The position numbers and the translations under genes are program-made. Positions 25,707 through 38,069 of a stretch of 64,000 nt of DNA are shown piece by piece. Within the stretch, counting starts at the first letter, position 1. Each line of letters opens with the position of its first letter. Source of the stretch: Artocarpus heterophyllus (Eukaryota > Streptophyta > Magnoliopsida > Rosales > Moraceae); the NCBI GenBank assembly GCA_025403435.1, contig JAJQZP010000235.1:987273-1051272 (forward strand). Direction: 5' to 3'. A model generated the notes under the pieces. It had not been told where the DNA came from. It saw only the letters and a program-made list of their open reading frames with translations, and searched no databases.

Positions 25707-27814
25707 GACTTTATTTTCCTTTGGGTTATAAAATAACCCCCTTTAGTCCCTTTTGGATATCCTACAAACACGCAAACTTCTGAACGTGCTTCCAACTTAT
25801 TCGGATCCTTAAACAGGACATGAGCTAGACATCCCCATATGCGAATATGGTTTAAGGATGTCTTCCGTCTTGTCCACAACTCGTGAGAAGTTTTAGGGAC
25901 CGATTTTGAAGGCACATTGTTCAAAAGATAACATGCGGTTTGTAGTGCATATCCCCAAAAGGATAAAGGCAATGATGAATAACTCATCATGGACCGAATC
26001 ATGTCCAACAAAGTCCTATTCCTTCTCTCTGCTACGCCATTCTGCTGCGGAGTGCCCGGCGCAGTCAAATGGGATAAAATCCCATTCTCTAACAAGTGTC
26101 CCAAGAACTCATCAGAAAGGTATTCCCCACCTCGATCAGATCGAAGTGCCTTTATGGGTCTACCCAATTGCTTTTCCACTTCAGCCTGAAACTCCCTGAA
26201 CTTATCATAAGTTTCGCTTTTGTGGTGCATTAGGTACACATACCCATATCTTGAGTAATCGTCAATAAAAGTAACGAAGTTCTCATACCCTCCTCGTGCC
26301 CGGATGTTCATCGGTCCGCAAACATCACTATGCACAAGTTCTAGAACCCCTTCGGCCCTATTGCCCTTAGACCCGTATGGTCTTTTGGTCATTTTACCCT
26401 CCAAACAAGATTCACATTGAGGTATAGATTCCACCTTTAAGTGACTTAAAGGTCCATCCCTTACCAACCTTTGAATCCTATTTAGGTTAATATGGCCAAG
26501 GCGCAAATGCCAAAGATAAGTCTTATTAGAGTGAGAAGTTTTAAGTCTTTTTGAGTCATTATCATTTATCTCAGCATTAAGCAATAGGTCCATCTTAGGT
26601 TTGATAAAATATAGATTATTTTGCATCCATCCAGAACAGATAAAAGATTTGTTTTTACGAATCACCACTTTTTCATTAAAAGATACCACGTAGGAGTCTT
26701 TAAATAAAGAAGATACAGAAATTAAATTCCTTTTAAATTTAGGAACATAAAAACAATCTTGCAAAATTAAACTCCTATAATTATCAAAAAAAGGATGGAC
26801 ATCTCCCACTGCTTCCGCTGAGACCAAGGATCCATCGCCCATCCGAAGCGTTAAGTCTTCACGAAGTAGACTTCTCGTTTCTTTGAACCCCTGTAGAGAA
26901 ACACAAACATGATTAGTTGCACCAGAATCTATGACCCAAATGTCACTGGATTCCTCAACCAAACAAGTTTCTAAATATAGAAGATCACACCTACCTCCCT
27001 TGGAAAGGAAGTCCTTGCAATGCTTCTTTATATGCCCGACCTTACCACAAAAGAAGCACTTAAGCTTCTTTGGGTTCTTCTTCTTCTTCTTCTTGCTCTT
27101 GGTAGCAATAGGAATAGAAGACTTCCCACTTTTGGCCCGTTGCTTCTTTCCATTCCCAGAGTTAGGATTGGAACCAGAAGCAGCTACCATATTGGCCTCT
27201 CCACCAGCAGGAGACTCCCTGATCAGAAGTTCAAACTCTTGTAACTGTTTCATCAGTTCTGTCAAGGTCATATCCCGTCTATTGCTTAGATTAAAAGTAG
27301 CTCTAAACGGAATAAATTCCTTAGACAGAGTCTCAAAGACCATAGTCATCTGAGTTTCAGCATCGATGTCGGCTCCATTGGTTTGAGCCTCAGCGAGGTA
27401 ACCCATGACCAACATCATGTGCTCCTTTACAGATATCCCCGGTCTCTGTCTACAGTTTAAGAGTTTCTTAAGCGCCCCTTGCCTCTTTGTTATGGCCTGG
27501 CCTCCAAACATGTCCTCAAGATTATCCAAGATCTGCTTCGCAGTCTCATAATCCTGATGTTGAGCTTGCAGCACGTTATTCATGCTAGCCATAACATAGC
27601 AGCGGGCCTGATCATTAGCATCTTTCCAGCATTCGTACGCTTGGAATTGCTCATTACTTGAGTCTCCCGTAGGCTCAGGAGGACAAGGAGTTGTCAGAAC
27701 ATATTTCAGTTTCTCAAAGGAAAGGACGATGTCCAGGTTCCGTTTCCAATCATTATAATTCTCACCGGTTAATTGGTTTTTGTCAAGTATTGATGATAAA
27801 GCGTTTTTAGACAT
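25688..27814 (-). CDS. copia copy 1 gag-protease-integrase part
   Basis: From ATG 27814 ([17 protein letters not shown]) the frame encodes a copia gag (NYNDWKRNL, an [10 protein letters not shown] segment), a Lys/Ser-rich stretch with a poly-Lys run, a CCHC zinc knuckle ([14 protein letters not shown]), an aspartic protease active site (DSGATNHVC), and integrase with HLRLGH...CESC zinc binding plus D, D and E in [19 protein letters not shown] and [10 protein letters not shown]. An upstream in-frame ATG at 27886 is less likely because that stretch is hydrophobic leader sequence. The frame goes wrong after GGYF because of the single-base deletion at about 25730 and stops at 25688, so the integrase C-terminus and RT are uncoupled here. 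Confidence 0.92.
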   Translation of the reverse strand: MSKNALSSILDKNQLTGENYNDWKRNLDIVLSFEKLKYVLTTPCPPEPTGDSSNEQFQAYECWKDANDQARCYVMASMNNVLQAQHQDYETAKQILDNLEDMFGGQAITKRQGALKKLLNCRQRPGISVKEHMMLVMGYLAEAQTNGADIDAETQMTMVFETLSKEFIPFRATFNLSNRRDMTLTELMKQLQEFELLIRESPAGGEANMVAASGSNPNSGNGKKQRAKSGKSSIPIATKSKKKKKKNPKKLKCFFCGKVGHIKKHCKDFLSKGGRCDLLYLETCLVEESSDIWVIDSGATNHVCVSLQGFKETRSLLREDLTLRMGDGSLVSAEAVGDVHPFFDNYRSLILQDCFYVPKFKRNLISVSSLFKDSYVVSFNEKVVIRKNKSFICSGWMQNNLYFIKPKMDLLLNAEINDNDSKRLKTSHSNKTYLWHLRLGHINLNRIQRLVRDGPLSHLKVESIPQCESCLEGKMTKRPYGSKGNRAEGVLELVHSDVCGPMNIRARGGYENFVTFIDDYSRYGYVYLMHHKSETYDKFREFQAEVEKQLGRPIKALRSDRGGEYLSDEFLGHLLENGILSHLTAPGTPQQNGVAERRNRTLLDMIRSMMSYSSLPLSFWGYALQTACYLLNNVPSKSVPKTSHELWTRRKTSLNHIRIWGCLAHVLFKDPNKLEARSEVCVFVGYPKGTKGGYFITQRKIKSWFQLM

Positions 27815-28784
27815 TTTCAATGTACAATAAAGAATCATATACCAAACATAAGCAAACATATATAATAATTTAGTAAGATAACACAATCATGTAAAATCAT
27901 ACAAATGTGTTTATGTGTCAAAACCTTGAAAATATCACAACCTTACAACGATAATTCCCAACTCAGAATTCAACAAGCTCCTAGGGGAGTCATGCCAAAT
28001 TCAATCAGGAACACGGATCCCCTCCTGATTAATATATGCCATCCAGGACCCGTATGATCCAGCATATACTAATAATCGTTTCTTTGGCCATTAATTTTAT
28101 TAACAGAGCTCCTAGGGGAGGTTAATAATAAAATTAACGTGAGTGTATAACCACCGTTTTAATATTTTATCCATGATTTATAATCACCACCTAGGGGTGT
28201 GCAACCATAAATCATACTAAAATACCTTATCCTTTCAGAGATCCAATCTGGTACATGATAGAAATCCCTTCCTAGGGGTTGGGACCATCATGTTCTTCCT
28301 ATGGACCAACGATGGAGGCCTTAGGTTCTCTCTTCGAAAACCTTCTCCCACTCAATCTTTTGAAGTCAAGGTTTTATTTTGAAATTATGCATGAACAAAT
28401 TTAATATGTGCGGCACTCCCTATTCTATATGACATGTTATCAATATACATGGTAAATCATATTATAATGCAGACAAGCAATGCAATCAAGCAAAGCTACA
28501 AGCACAATAATAATAATAACCGTAATATTATGGTTCCACCCTAGAGAATAGAAAAAACTAAGATTACAAGAGAATAATCGAGACATTTATCGATTCTTCA
28601 TCCTTGAATCCTCAAGCTGTATCCTTCTTCATGTAATATCCATCTTCAAGTCCTCAATCCCGTATGAATCGAACACTTCATATTTCCGGTCATATCCAAA
28701 TTTACTGTTTCTCAGAATCGTCCCAAAAATAAAATTAAAACTGCACTGGAAAAATCGCACCTTTTCTGGACACCTGGTAGCTCT

Positions 28785-28985
28785 CGGTCGGCAGGCCGAT
28801 CTTGGTGATCGGTCTGCCGATCATGGAGGTTCGGCCTGCCGAACATGAAGGTTCGGCCTGCTGGCAGAGCACCAAAATTTCTGCCCCACTGTCGGCCTGC
28901 CGGACTGTACGTCCGGCCTGCCGATCTGTGACCTTCGGCCTGCCGAACTGTGAGGTCCGGCATGCCGACCGAGCAGAAAACCCTC
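28785..28985. repeat. GC-rich palindromic motif cluster (copia 1 leader)
   Basis: Seven to eight palindromes such as GGTCGGCAGGCCGATC, GTTCGGCCTGCCGAAC and GTCCGGCATGCCGACC within 200 bases, the densest array in the window. Centres are AG, CT or AT between TCGGC/GCCGA arms. Confidence 0.85.
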
Positions 28986-29468
28986 AATCCAGAAAATACA
29001 ATTTTAATGCAATTCATCAATTTTATTTTCAACAATTCAAAAACATAAAATTAGAGACTCAGGAAATACCTGGGGGCGCCATCATCAATCTTTAAGATCC
29101 GACTTCTCGTTCCGTCTTCTCCGAATAATTATTTAATTACAAAATTCTTACAAATTAAAAATTAAATAATAATTCCTAGACTGAGATGATAGTCCACCAT
29201 CTAATTACATGAAAAACCTAGATACACATTCTAACCTCTAAGGAACCATAACCGGTATTAATTAATTAATAAATAATTAAACAACAATTTAATCAACCAT
29301 AATTAATTAATAAACATTCACCATATAATCCATGACAACATATATATTATATAGAAACCTAGAGTGCCATCTCTCTATAAAATTTAATTCAAGCATTGGA
29401 GAGATTAAGATCACAAAATTTATGCATATAACATGATCACAAACTTGCAAATTTATGTAAAAACCTCG

Positions 29469-29480
29469 GCTCTGATACCA
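29469..29480 (-). other. primer binding site of copia copy 1
   Basis: Minus strand reads TGGTATCAGAGC two bases after the 5' LTR end, the usual complement of the 3' end of plant initiator tRNA-Met. Confidence 0.9.
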
Positions 29481-29482
29481 AT

Positions 29483-31518
29483 TGTTGGAAACAAAGTGCG
29501 CAGCGGAATTTTTAAAAAATTTTCATCAGAGTATTTTTCAAAACACAAGTTTGACATGTTATATGTATAAATTAAACAGATCTTACTAACCTCAGTGTGC
29601 CGAAGAACCTCCGCAACCTGTGTAGAGAAGTAACGTTCCAGAAGAGCCTCAACCAACTGGTCTTCTTTGCTATTCTCTATCCACAACCGGAGTGAGTGTG
29701 GGCTCACACGTACAGCTCTTCCACCGGTGACTCTCCTTCCAACCAATAGAGAGAACCCAAAGCTAGTGTTCGTGATTTGTGAACAAAAGCTCTCAGGGAG
29801 TTTTCAGATGCTCACTAGAAGAGTATCACTCTTAATCTCTCAAATTGATCTGAGTAAATCATTAGACTCACTCCCTTTTTATACCTATTGGTCCTTGGGG
29901 TCAGTCCATATCAGATTAGGTCTCAAAAATCGAAACAGAATCAAGTTCGGATCAATATCTGATAAGATACGCGTGAAAAATGCGTAATCTTAGCTGTCGC
30001 GATCGGCATGCCGAACTGTGAGATAGGCAGGCCGAACTGGCCAGTTCGGCAGGCCGAACACGTCATCCGGCATGCCGAACTGCCGAGAAAAAATCTCCGC
30101 GAATCTTTTATTTTCCACCCGAGATTCTAAAGGATAAAGTCTCAGTTTTGATTCAAATAGCCCAATAGAAAAGATATCTGATCAAAACAAACTTTATCAA
30201 GATAATCTCTAAGAAAATAAATCAATTCACAATAATTCTACAAGTTTATCTTGTTCTAATTGTCCAAAATTAAAACAACCGATAAACAGACAAGAATTAT
30301 CCGAACGCCATAATTCAACAAGTTCATCTAGAACTAATTTCTTACATAATTAATTCAACCGATAAACAGACATGAATTATTTGATTCTTATAAATTTTAA
30401 ACCAATCTGATAAATCCGACATAAGTCACCAATTATTGAAAAAGCACGCCGTGTCGTTACAGGATTTTGTGAGCTAGCAAAGGGGACCAAAATGGACCTA
30501 TAAAGTTCAAGCTCATGATAATTATGAAACCCAATATCCCAGATATACATTTCACAATTATCAACTCCAACGCTACTCCACTAAAAGCTTGGAGCTGCAC
30601 TCTCAAACTTTATAGAATTACGAAGCTCGTGTAGCTAAGTCTCCATGTCATATCATAGTGTATCGCATCCCCATATGATCATCCATAATCGGCTTAAGGA
30701 CAAGTTCTGTCTTACCTTCCCGATTATTTTTATCTTACGTTCCATTGTCTCACCATTAGAAAACTTACCATCCAAAGATAGTATACCATTCGGTTACACC
30801 TATGTATCCAAATGGTTGAGCGCTCCAGTTTTCCAATTACAGGACAACGCATATAAGAGGATATCATTACTCCTTAAGAGGAGCTATGGATTCCATATCT
30901 ATGAATAACAAGTCTACGCTACCAAGAGTCATGCCTCCAACGTACCGGCATGCATGCCACTATAGAGATGTGGGAGTCACCCATTGGTACATCAAAAGAC
31001 ACAAATCGAGACAACGGGCCCATTATTCATCTCAGGATTAAGATACAATACAAATGATTGTCTAAAGTGAATCGATTTGCCAAGACAGAATTATTAATCC
31101 AAATCAATTCACTTTATGTCCCGATCCAACACATCGTCACTTATGACAACGCGCCAATGTTTCTATTCACGGAGTCCAACTCCGATGGCCAAGACAAACC
31201 ATCTCCCAAAAGGGATATAGACAACATAACAATCTTTACATGAATAAAGCGCCCAACTTTATTCCCTCGATTGCGGATCATATATATTTTAGACCATCAC
31301 CTTAAGAGTCGTGTCTACCGCATAATCATCCCATCATATGCCCAACTCTTAAGGTTTAGACTGACAGTCTCAGACTACTGTTTGCTTATCATACATTCAA
31401 CAAATATGAACGTAAAGAGGACAATATTTGGTATATATAAATGAATAAATTCTTTATTGATAAAAATGTCTCAAAAAACGTATTACATTTTTACTCCTTA
31501 GAGCATACATGTCTAACA
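29483..31518 (-). repeat. copia copy 1, 5' LTR
   Basis: 2036 bp, same length as the 3' LTR. Minus-strand TATAAAAA at 29876-29883 preceded by CCAAT is the probable promoter; the palindrome cluster is at about 30000-30090. Short open frames within it are repeated in every LTR copy but lack ATG starts or domain signatures. Confidence 0.93.
30000..30090. repeat. GC-rich palindromic motif cluster (copia 1 5' LTR)
   Basis: Same array as in the 3' LTR, with only isolated base differences (for example GATCGGCATGCCGAAC in place of GGTCGG at its left end). Confidence 0.8.
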
Positions 31519-34500
31519 TATAAAATACAGTCATCATCACCATAGTGTAATTCCCAAATAACTTAACACAGCCATCATAAAAAAAATAATACAAATCTTA
31601 CATGTTCTAGACAAGTTACAAATAAACAAGATCTTCTAACACGAAAACAACAGTGTTGTTGTTGCATATTCCTCGTCAGATAAGTTGCACTGAGTTTCAC
31701 TTGAGAGATGTAAATATGATAGGGATGAACATCGACATGCCCAGTAGGGAAAAACCATTACTCGCCTTAAGGTTTTATTCATTACCATATTAAAACTGTA
31801 TAGTTAGTTAATTTACATTATATTCCAGATTATGAGGTTTATTATGATCATAATACGTAGATACCATAGTTAGTCATTACCAAGTTTTACTCTTCTACAT
31901 ATATACAAATATTACAATTCATTATTATTCCTAGGTATCCACATTAAATAAAGTATCACTCAACTCATCAAAACCCAAATAGGCGCGCTTGGCCACCTTC
32001 TAAACATTTCAAGGGTGTTCTGGTGAGGGGACATCAAGCTCCGAGTCCTCACCAAGTTGATTCTTGTACAGTGTGTTTTGAGACTTTTGACACAAGGGAA
32101 CGTCATCACCTTCCCCTATTTTACCTTTTGGGGTATTCGTGCCTAATGACGTAACCGCTGCCCTCTTCACGTCTCACATTTCCCTTATATTCAATCGTTA
32201 TTTATGGAATCAGTTTTCCTAACCATGCTTCTCAATTTACAACAACATGTGTCAAATTATTATGTTCCTCGCCGTACAATACAGGATGAGTTCATGTCAT
32301 AGTTTCATATGTGATACTCATATAATAGCAGTTCAACATATATATATATTTATATATCTTGCAGTAAAACAATCAATTTTAATTCCATAAAGACTTGACA
32401 AAAGATGAGTAATAGAATCCCTACCTTCCAAGCTTATCAACAATCTTTTAATCTTTGAATCAATTAATGTTAGCTCCACACACCCTTGATCCTAAGGCGT
32501 GCATAAGGACAATTAAAACTAAAGCACAACATATAACCACATCCAAAAATGAATTATATGTAAACCCATCTCATTAGTGTGCCATTAAAGTTTTTATGCA
32601 ATTCCTTTTTAGATACCAAAGTAAACAATTTTTGCCTTAAACATAATATAAAATACATACAAGTAATCTATGTGTTTTAGTCTCTAATAAGATTCATAAA
32701 TCACTTAGGATAGTGTTGGAAAGGTTGCAAGACATTAAGGGATTAGAAAGTGAGCAAAGTTGGGTTATTGGTTCAGGTTAGTAGTTGGTATACTATGGCA
32801 AACTGGCTATATACTTTTGCAAAAAGAAGGGCTCACTATCTAAAATTAGCACATGGGTTAACAGGTGGTTTATTTAAGGTAGACGGGTAGCATACTGCCA
32901 TTGGTAGATTTACTAGTTTTCAATCTGAAAATTGAAAAATTCATAGAAAATCAAATACAACGCCGATTTAGGCTCATGATATCTTATTGGAAAGCTTAGG
33001 ATGTTTACTTTTTAAATATGTAAACCAATTTACAAAATTAATTTTTGTTTAATCCCAGAATTTCAAGAAAGAGCCACTACCCAAAGAGGTATTACAAGTT
33101 CATGAAATGTTAAGTTTTTCTTTAACCCAAAGCATATTATCCTTGTTTAAAATCTCAAAACCATTCCAAAAAATGCAGCATGCATTATATAATCACAATA
33201 AACATATTCTCATGAGTTTTATACTAAAATCATCATCAAACCATATCTCTAGGCTTTCTTGCAAATAATGATGAAAACATGCTTAAGTTTGCTCTTCAAG
33301 CTCAAAACATTAAAACATCAATCTTAAAGTTATGGAAACCGGTTTTAAACATTCCTAGCATGTTTGTAATATTGTTATCAAACCAAAATAAAGGTTGGTT
33401 GTCGGTTTCAACTCAAGACTCAAGTTTTTGTACATAAATGCTCAAAGATGCATGTTAACATAACTATAAATTTGCATGAATTTTGAATACAAAAATTATG
33501 CATTAAACATGGAGAAAATACATACTAAATACCAAGTTTGAGTTAAAGAAAACCTACCTCAAAACTCCTTTGAAAAGCACCAAAGTTTTGGTTAAAATAA
33601 AGCTTGAATTGACTCTAAAACGGCTTCAAACATGGCTGGGAATTATAGCTGCTTGGCTGCAAAGAGAGCTTTATGCTCTGCGTCTTTAGTTAGAAATTGA
33701 AGAGAGAAAGGGAGAGAATGAGAAACTAGAGAAGAAGGTGGTGATGGCTGAATAAAAAGGGATCAAAATAATTGAGAAGAAGGGGGAGATAATGTAGGTT
33801 CATGGGGAATATTGTAAGAAGAAAACAAAGGAGCATTAAGAAAAATATCATCATGTCTCCTAGTAGTTGGGGTGAATTGATTGCATGTTTCCTTCGAAGA
33901 CTTTTAGCAAAATGAAAATAAGGCTACATAATTGAGCATTAATTTAGGAGGACAAGGTTAGTAGAAGTGGGTGATAGGTAGGTTTTGATTGTCTCATATG
34001 GAGACTTTGTAAGAAAATACTAAAGTGGCATTTTTTTAAATAATTGAAACAACAAAGACAAACTTGATAATTTTAAATGCTACAAAATTTAAATTATCAC
34101 ATTTTATTCATTAAATTTTACAAAAATCATACCCGTTAACGAGTGTTACATTACCTGGTCCTAGCTCTAGCGTTCCCGTCTCATTCCTTTTCCTTTCATT
34201 AGTTAACTTCTATGTCCTAATCATACAACACCTGACTTATTAGTTAACTTTTTATATTACTAATCTACTCGATTGATTACAGAACTTAATCATTAAATAT
34301 TCATTCCTTTTTACATAACTTGTATACTATTGATTTACTTTTCTTTCACTTAGCTTTATAACCCATCGGAGCTATCTTTCCCTTTCTTAACTCTATAATC
34401 CACCGGGTTATCATTCTTTTTACTTAACTCTATAACCCATGGGGTTACTTTTTTCTTTACTTAACTTTATAACCTACTAGGTTACCTTTCTTTTACTTAT

Positions 34501-36929
34501 CTCGAACATTCGTTATTAAATTTCTTGTCTCATGTGACGGTTTCATTACTTAATGTATTACGAAACATTTTTTATCCAAGAATGTTTTGCTAATTTGGAG
34601 TGTTCAGCTCCATTTTAGCTGTTTTCTTAAAAATGACGATTTTACCCTTAACAGGTTTTTTGTTAATTTTGTAACTTGTTTAACTTTTTATTTAACTTTT
34701 CCTCTAATTTCTTACATGTTATGGAAAAATTCCCGCTAAGGGGCATTTTCTAAGATCGGACGTTTCGGGTCTGTTTTGGTAGTTTTCACTAAATGACCAT
34801 TTTGCGCTTAACGGGTCTTTAAAAACTTTCAGAACCCATTTTAAAACATAACTTTCCTTTCTTTATGTCTCATAATATTATAGAAAAACAAAAATAATGG
34901 TTTTCCTTTCAATTAAATCTATTTTGTCAAAATTTTACATTTTTTATCCGAAACTTGAAGATCTTTACTTTTTTGCCCTTAACATTCGTTTCTTTCATTC
35001 TTCACTTGATTAAACTCTTAAACTTTAAAAACATAAACCCTGTGGTTACCCACAGAAATGTAGGAACCTAATGTTCCTTGGTGAAAACTCAGTTTCACAC
35101 AGTTTTACCGTTTTGGCCTGAAACACAAAAATTTTTACATTTTTGCCCCCAAGACCAAAAATGACCACTTTATATCAAACGTTTAGTTTTTCACAAAGAA
35201 TAAAACTTACAAAAGCTCCTTGATTGAATTCTAAACATTTCATTACGTTTTCATTTCCTGAAATTTTATACTTAAAATTTCGTAAAATTCATAACTTCTC
35301 AACCGCGCAGAATTTTGACAAACCATCTATGATGCCTAACAGTTTCGATGTGATCTAAAACTTTTGTGTTTTAACTTTCCTAAAATTCCAATGTTATAGT
35401 GAAATTTTTGGCTAGTTTTCAAATTTGTCATATTTTTACAAAACTTTACAATTTAGTTGTTTTGAAATTTTACACAACTTTGTTCACAAAAGTTGTTTCC
35501 CTTACTGTTTTGGCAGATCCTATACCATGTTTGGAAAATAAATTGGCCTTTTTTCCCTCCAAATCCTATTCCTTTGAAAACTAGTTAAACTTTGTATAAA
35601 ATATAAAGTTTAACCATTTTTCTACTTTTATACACAAAATCCTTACTTCCTTTCTTTCCATCATCATCATCATCAATATAAAGCATAAAACCATCATGCC
35701 ATAATGTCCATCTTTCATGCCATAGCTCAAAACATTTCATCAAACACTTGGCATACATAATAAAACATAAACTTTAACTTAATTTCAATGACTAGAACTT
35801 TACCTAATCCATGCAAAGTGTTTGTCCTTTCTTTTGATCACTTGAAACCCTTCAAAGTTCCCTTGACATCAATTTATAACACAACCCATGAAAACCCCAT
35901 CCAAATCATGAAAAAAACCCAATGAAAAACATAAAAACTCATAATAAAAGTTTAGATTTTTACCTCCACAATTGCTTATCCTTGATTTTCAACACTTAGA
36001 CTTGCTTCAAACATAATTTGGAGGCTTGAAATTCATCAAAAATTTGAGAGAGAATTGCCTAGGGAGGGGCATTTTTCCTTGGGGAAGAAATGGGAAATTT
36101 TCATAAAACCAAACTTTTTAATTTTCAACAAGTCCTTGGCTATATATAGACATCACCCAAGGGACTTGTTTGCAAAGGAAAAATTTCCCACAACACTTGT
36201 CATCCTTTTTTGATGACTAAACATGCATACTCATCCTTAAGCATCGTTAAGGGTAAAGGTGATAAGATTTGATTTGGCCACATCAAGAGGGGTGTGGTGG
36301 CAATTTCTTATCCATTTGGGTGTCCCATAGTGGGTCTTACATTTTTACACAGTCTAAATTTATACTGCTTAACTTTATATAGTCCATATTTATACTAACA
36401 GTATTTTTCTTATACTGTCAATATTCCTTTCTATACAATTCATGAGGTCCCACAAACTCCCATACTTATTTTTATCCACCACTTAATGTATTCCTATATT
36501 GTTTTAACTTTAATTAGTCTAATTTATGTACTGCTTAACCTTAAACAGTCTAATTCTTACACTGCATTACTTTTGTAGTGTAATTTATATACTATATAAC
36601 CTTATTAGTGTACTTCCCTACACTGCATTATTCTAACACTATAATTTTTTATATTATTATATAGTATTTTTCTTAAACTTTATTTTTTATCTTAGGATTT
36701 GCTACAACACATTTTGCAACAATTAGGCTTTCCAACTTGTTTTTCATATCATTCCTTTCTCGTATAAGACTATGGCAAGATTTTTACCTTTAAGAATCCT
36801 TTTTTGCTTTTATGGACTTTATCATAAAAATTGGATTAAATAATAATCCTTACGACATATATTTTTGCTTAACATAATCATTAAGTTATTGCATTTTTAA
36901 TGTATGAAAAATGTGTGAGTGTCACACAT

Positions 36930-38069
36930 TGGTTACAACTTCAACCACAGAAGTAGAGTTTGTATCATGCTTTAAAGCGACATCACAAGCTATTTGGATG
37001 AGGAGTTTTATTTTAGGGTTAGAAATTATAAAATCGATCTCCAAGCTATAGAGAATTTACTGCGACAACTCCGCTGCAGTGTTTTTGGCCAAAAATAATA
37101 AGAGTAGGAGTCATAGTAAACACATCAACATTAAGTATTTAGCCATTAGGGAATATGTTAAGTCAAGTAAGGTGGCTATTGAACATATTAGTACTAAATT
37201 AATGGTTGTAGATATCTTCCCGAAGGGTTTATACTCTAAGGCTTGTAAAGAACATGTTCAGCATATGGGATTCAGTTCTATTTTGTAAATTTCATGTAAT
37301 TGAGATAACCTATATGTTTGTATTGCATTTTGGTCGATATGAAAACTTCAATTATTTTGAATTTGTCTTCTCATTTTGTTTGTGTCTGTGTGTATATATA
37401 TATATATATACACATTTATGTATATATATACACATATATGTATATGTAAAGTTTAGAGAATGACTATATGAATATTTGAATATTAAACAGATCCCGAATG
37501 AGCATTTCGGAGCTCATTCATAATGATATGATTCACATATGATTCTCATTGAAGGAAGAAAGTTGTATTATAATACATGAAAGGTAATACTTGCTCTTAG
37601 AGGACTTGCTGCCATGATTCATGTGATTTAAACTCTTTTGCTTAGGTATAAGGGTAAAAGGAAATTTTGTTTATATATTAATTTTTAATTGATACATATT
37701 GTGGGGTTAATATGCCAAGTGGAGAATGTTAGACACGTTTTTAATTTATTAATAAATTAATTAAATGTGTCGGTTATTTTGTGTCTCACTAGTGACATTT
37801 AAAATTAAAAAGAAAAAATTTGAGACCCTCTAAGTACATTTAATACCCACTAAAAGCAACTTCCTGAAAAAGTAAAACATGACTTTTAGAGTAACTTCCC
37901 ATCTACTCTTATTTATTTGCCCTCTCTGATGGGAAGAATGCACTACAATAAACATAATTACAGAGGGAATAGGGTCTCTATTCTACAAAAGAGTCTGTGA
38001 TATCCTATGAATACATGGATATTAGATCTAGTATAGGCTAACCAACTATCCTTAAAAATGTTTCTGACA
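36930..38069 (+). mobile_element. old Ty1/copia remnant (RNase H end plus 3' LTR)
   Basis: 36932-37288 translates to a decayed copia RNase H tail ([48 protein letters not shown]) with one in-frame TAG near 37045. After about 440 bases with a TA/CA microsatellite, AAGTGGAGAA serves as a polypurine tract before an LTR starting TGTTAGACACG at 37727. The LTR probably ends TTTCTGACA at 38069 (its ends are roughly inverted), about 343 bp, immediately before BAHD sequence resumes. The 5' LTR and most of gag-pol are gone. This is a different, older copia family from the two long copies. Confidence 0.7.
37390..37446. repeat. TA/CA microsatellite
   Basis: Runs of TA broken by CACATTTATG and CACATATATG segments, within the 3' untranslated part of the old copia remnant. 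Confidence 0.8.

Larger units (their letters stand above)
27815..29482 (-). other. copia copy 1 untranslated leader
   Basis: Region between primer site and gag ATG, about 1.67 kb, unusually long. It contains GC-rich palindromes at 28785-28985 and several CCTAGGGG / CCCCTAGG blocks at about 27980-28290 embedded in different surroundings (27981, 28112, 28191 and 28272). Collinear with 56757-58400 in the second copy. Confidence 0.7.
21812..31518 (-). mobile_element. Ty1/copia retrotransposon copy 1, full-length
   Basis: A 9707-bp element bounded by TG...CA and by perfect TATAA duplications (21807-21811, 31519-31523). On the minus strand it reads 5' LTR (29483-31518), primer site (29469-29480), leader, gag-protease-integrase (27814-25688), RT-RNase H (25706-23862), polypurine tract (23848-23858) and 3' LTR (21812-23847). 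Integrase precedes RT, which defines copia order. Both LTRs are 2036 bp and differ by only about fifteen changes counted by eye, so insertion is recent. One single-base deletion breaks the pol frame near 25730. The copia lineage is not assigned. Confidence 0.95.
21649..34150 (-). mobile_element. E2 family copy, split by copia copy 1
   Basis: Begins TGTAATGCCC at 21649 and ends GAGTGTTACA at 34150, with perfect TTACC duplications at 21644-21648 and 34151-34155. 21649-21811 and 31519-34150 together (about 2.8 kb) are the reverse complement of the E2 copy at 14340-16637; matching blocks include the 'acgtaaccgctgccc' segment near 32150 and 'tagtgtgccat' near 32574. Non-coding, so probably a solo LTR. 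Unlike the two plus-strand E2 copies, it has no GC-rich palindromes in the equivalent place (about 32700-32930). Confidence 0.75.
20535..36926 (-). mobile_element. E1 family copy C, left-truncated, split by an E2 element
   Basis: 20535-21648 and 34151-36926 together are the reverse complement of E1: the 'gagctttcgctcaataag' block near 20760, an AAACATTT array at about 20790-21000, a TTTGCA-rich array at about 21290-21600, a GGTTAC array at about 34350-34500, and a TATACTG array at about 36350-36660. The right end reads AGTGTCACA at 36926, matching the TGTAACAC start of E1 in reverse. Its left terminus is missing at the BAHD junction. CATTG (36927-36931) would be the surviving target duplication. 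It was inserted into an older copia RNase H region (36930-37288). Confidence 0.7.

Noticed and set aside
28785..28985. CRISPR-like reading of the regularly spaced palindromes
   Set aside because: Units are imperfect and unequal in spacing, lie in a plant retrotransposon, and have no cas genes or leader.
28712..29095. Frames of 107 and 97 residues rich in Arg, Pro and Gly on both strands
   Set aside because: Arise from the GC-rich palindrome cluster in the copia leader; open on both strands because the motif is palindromic.
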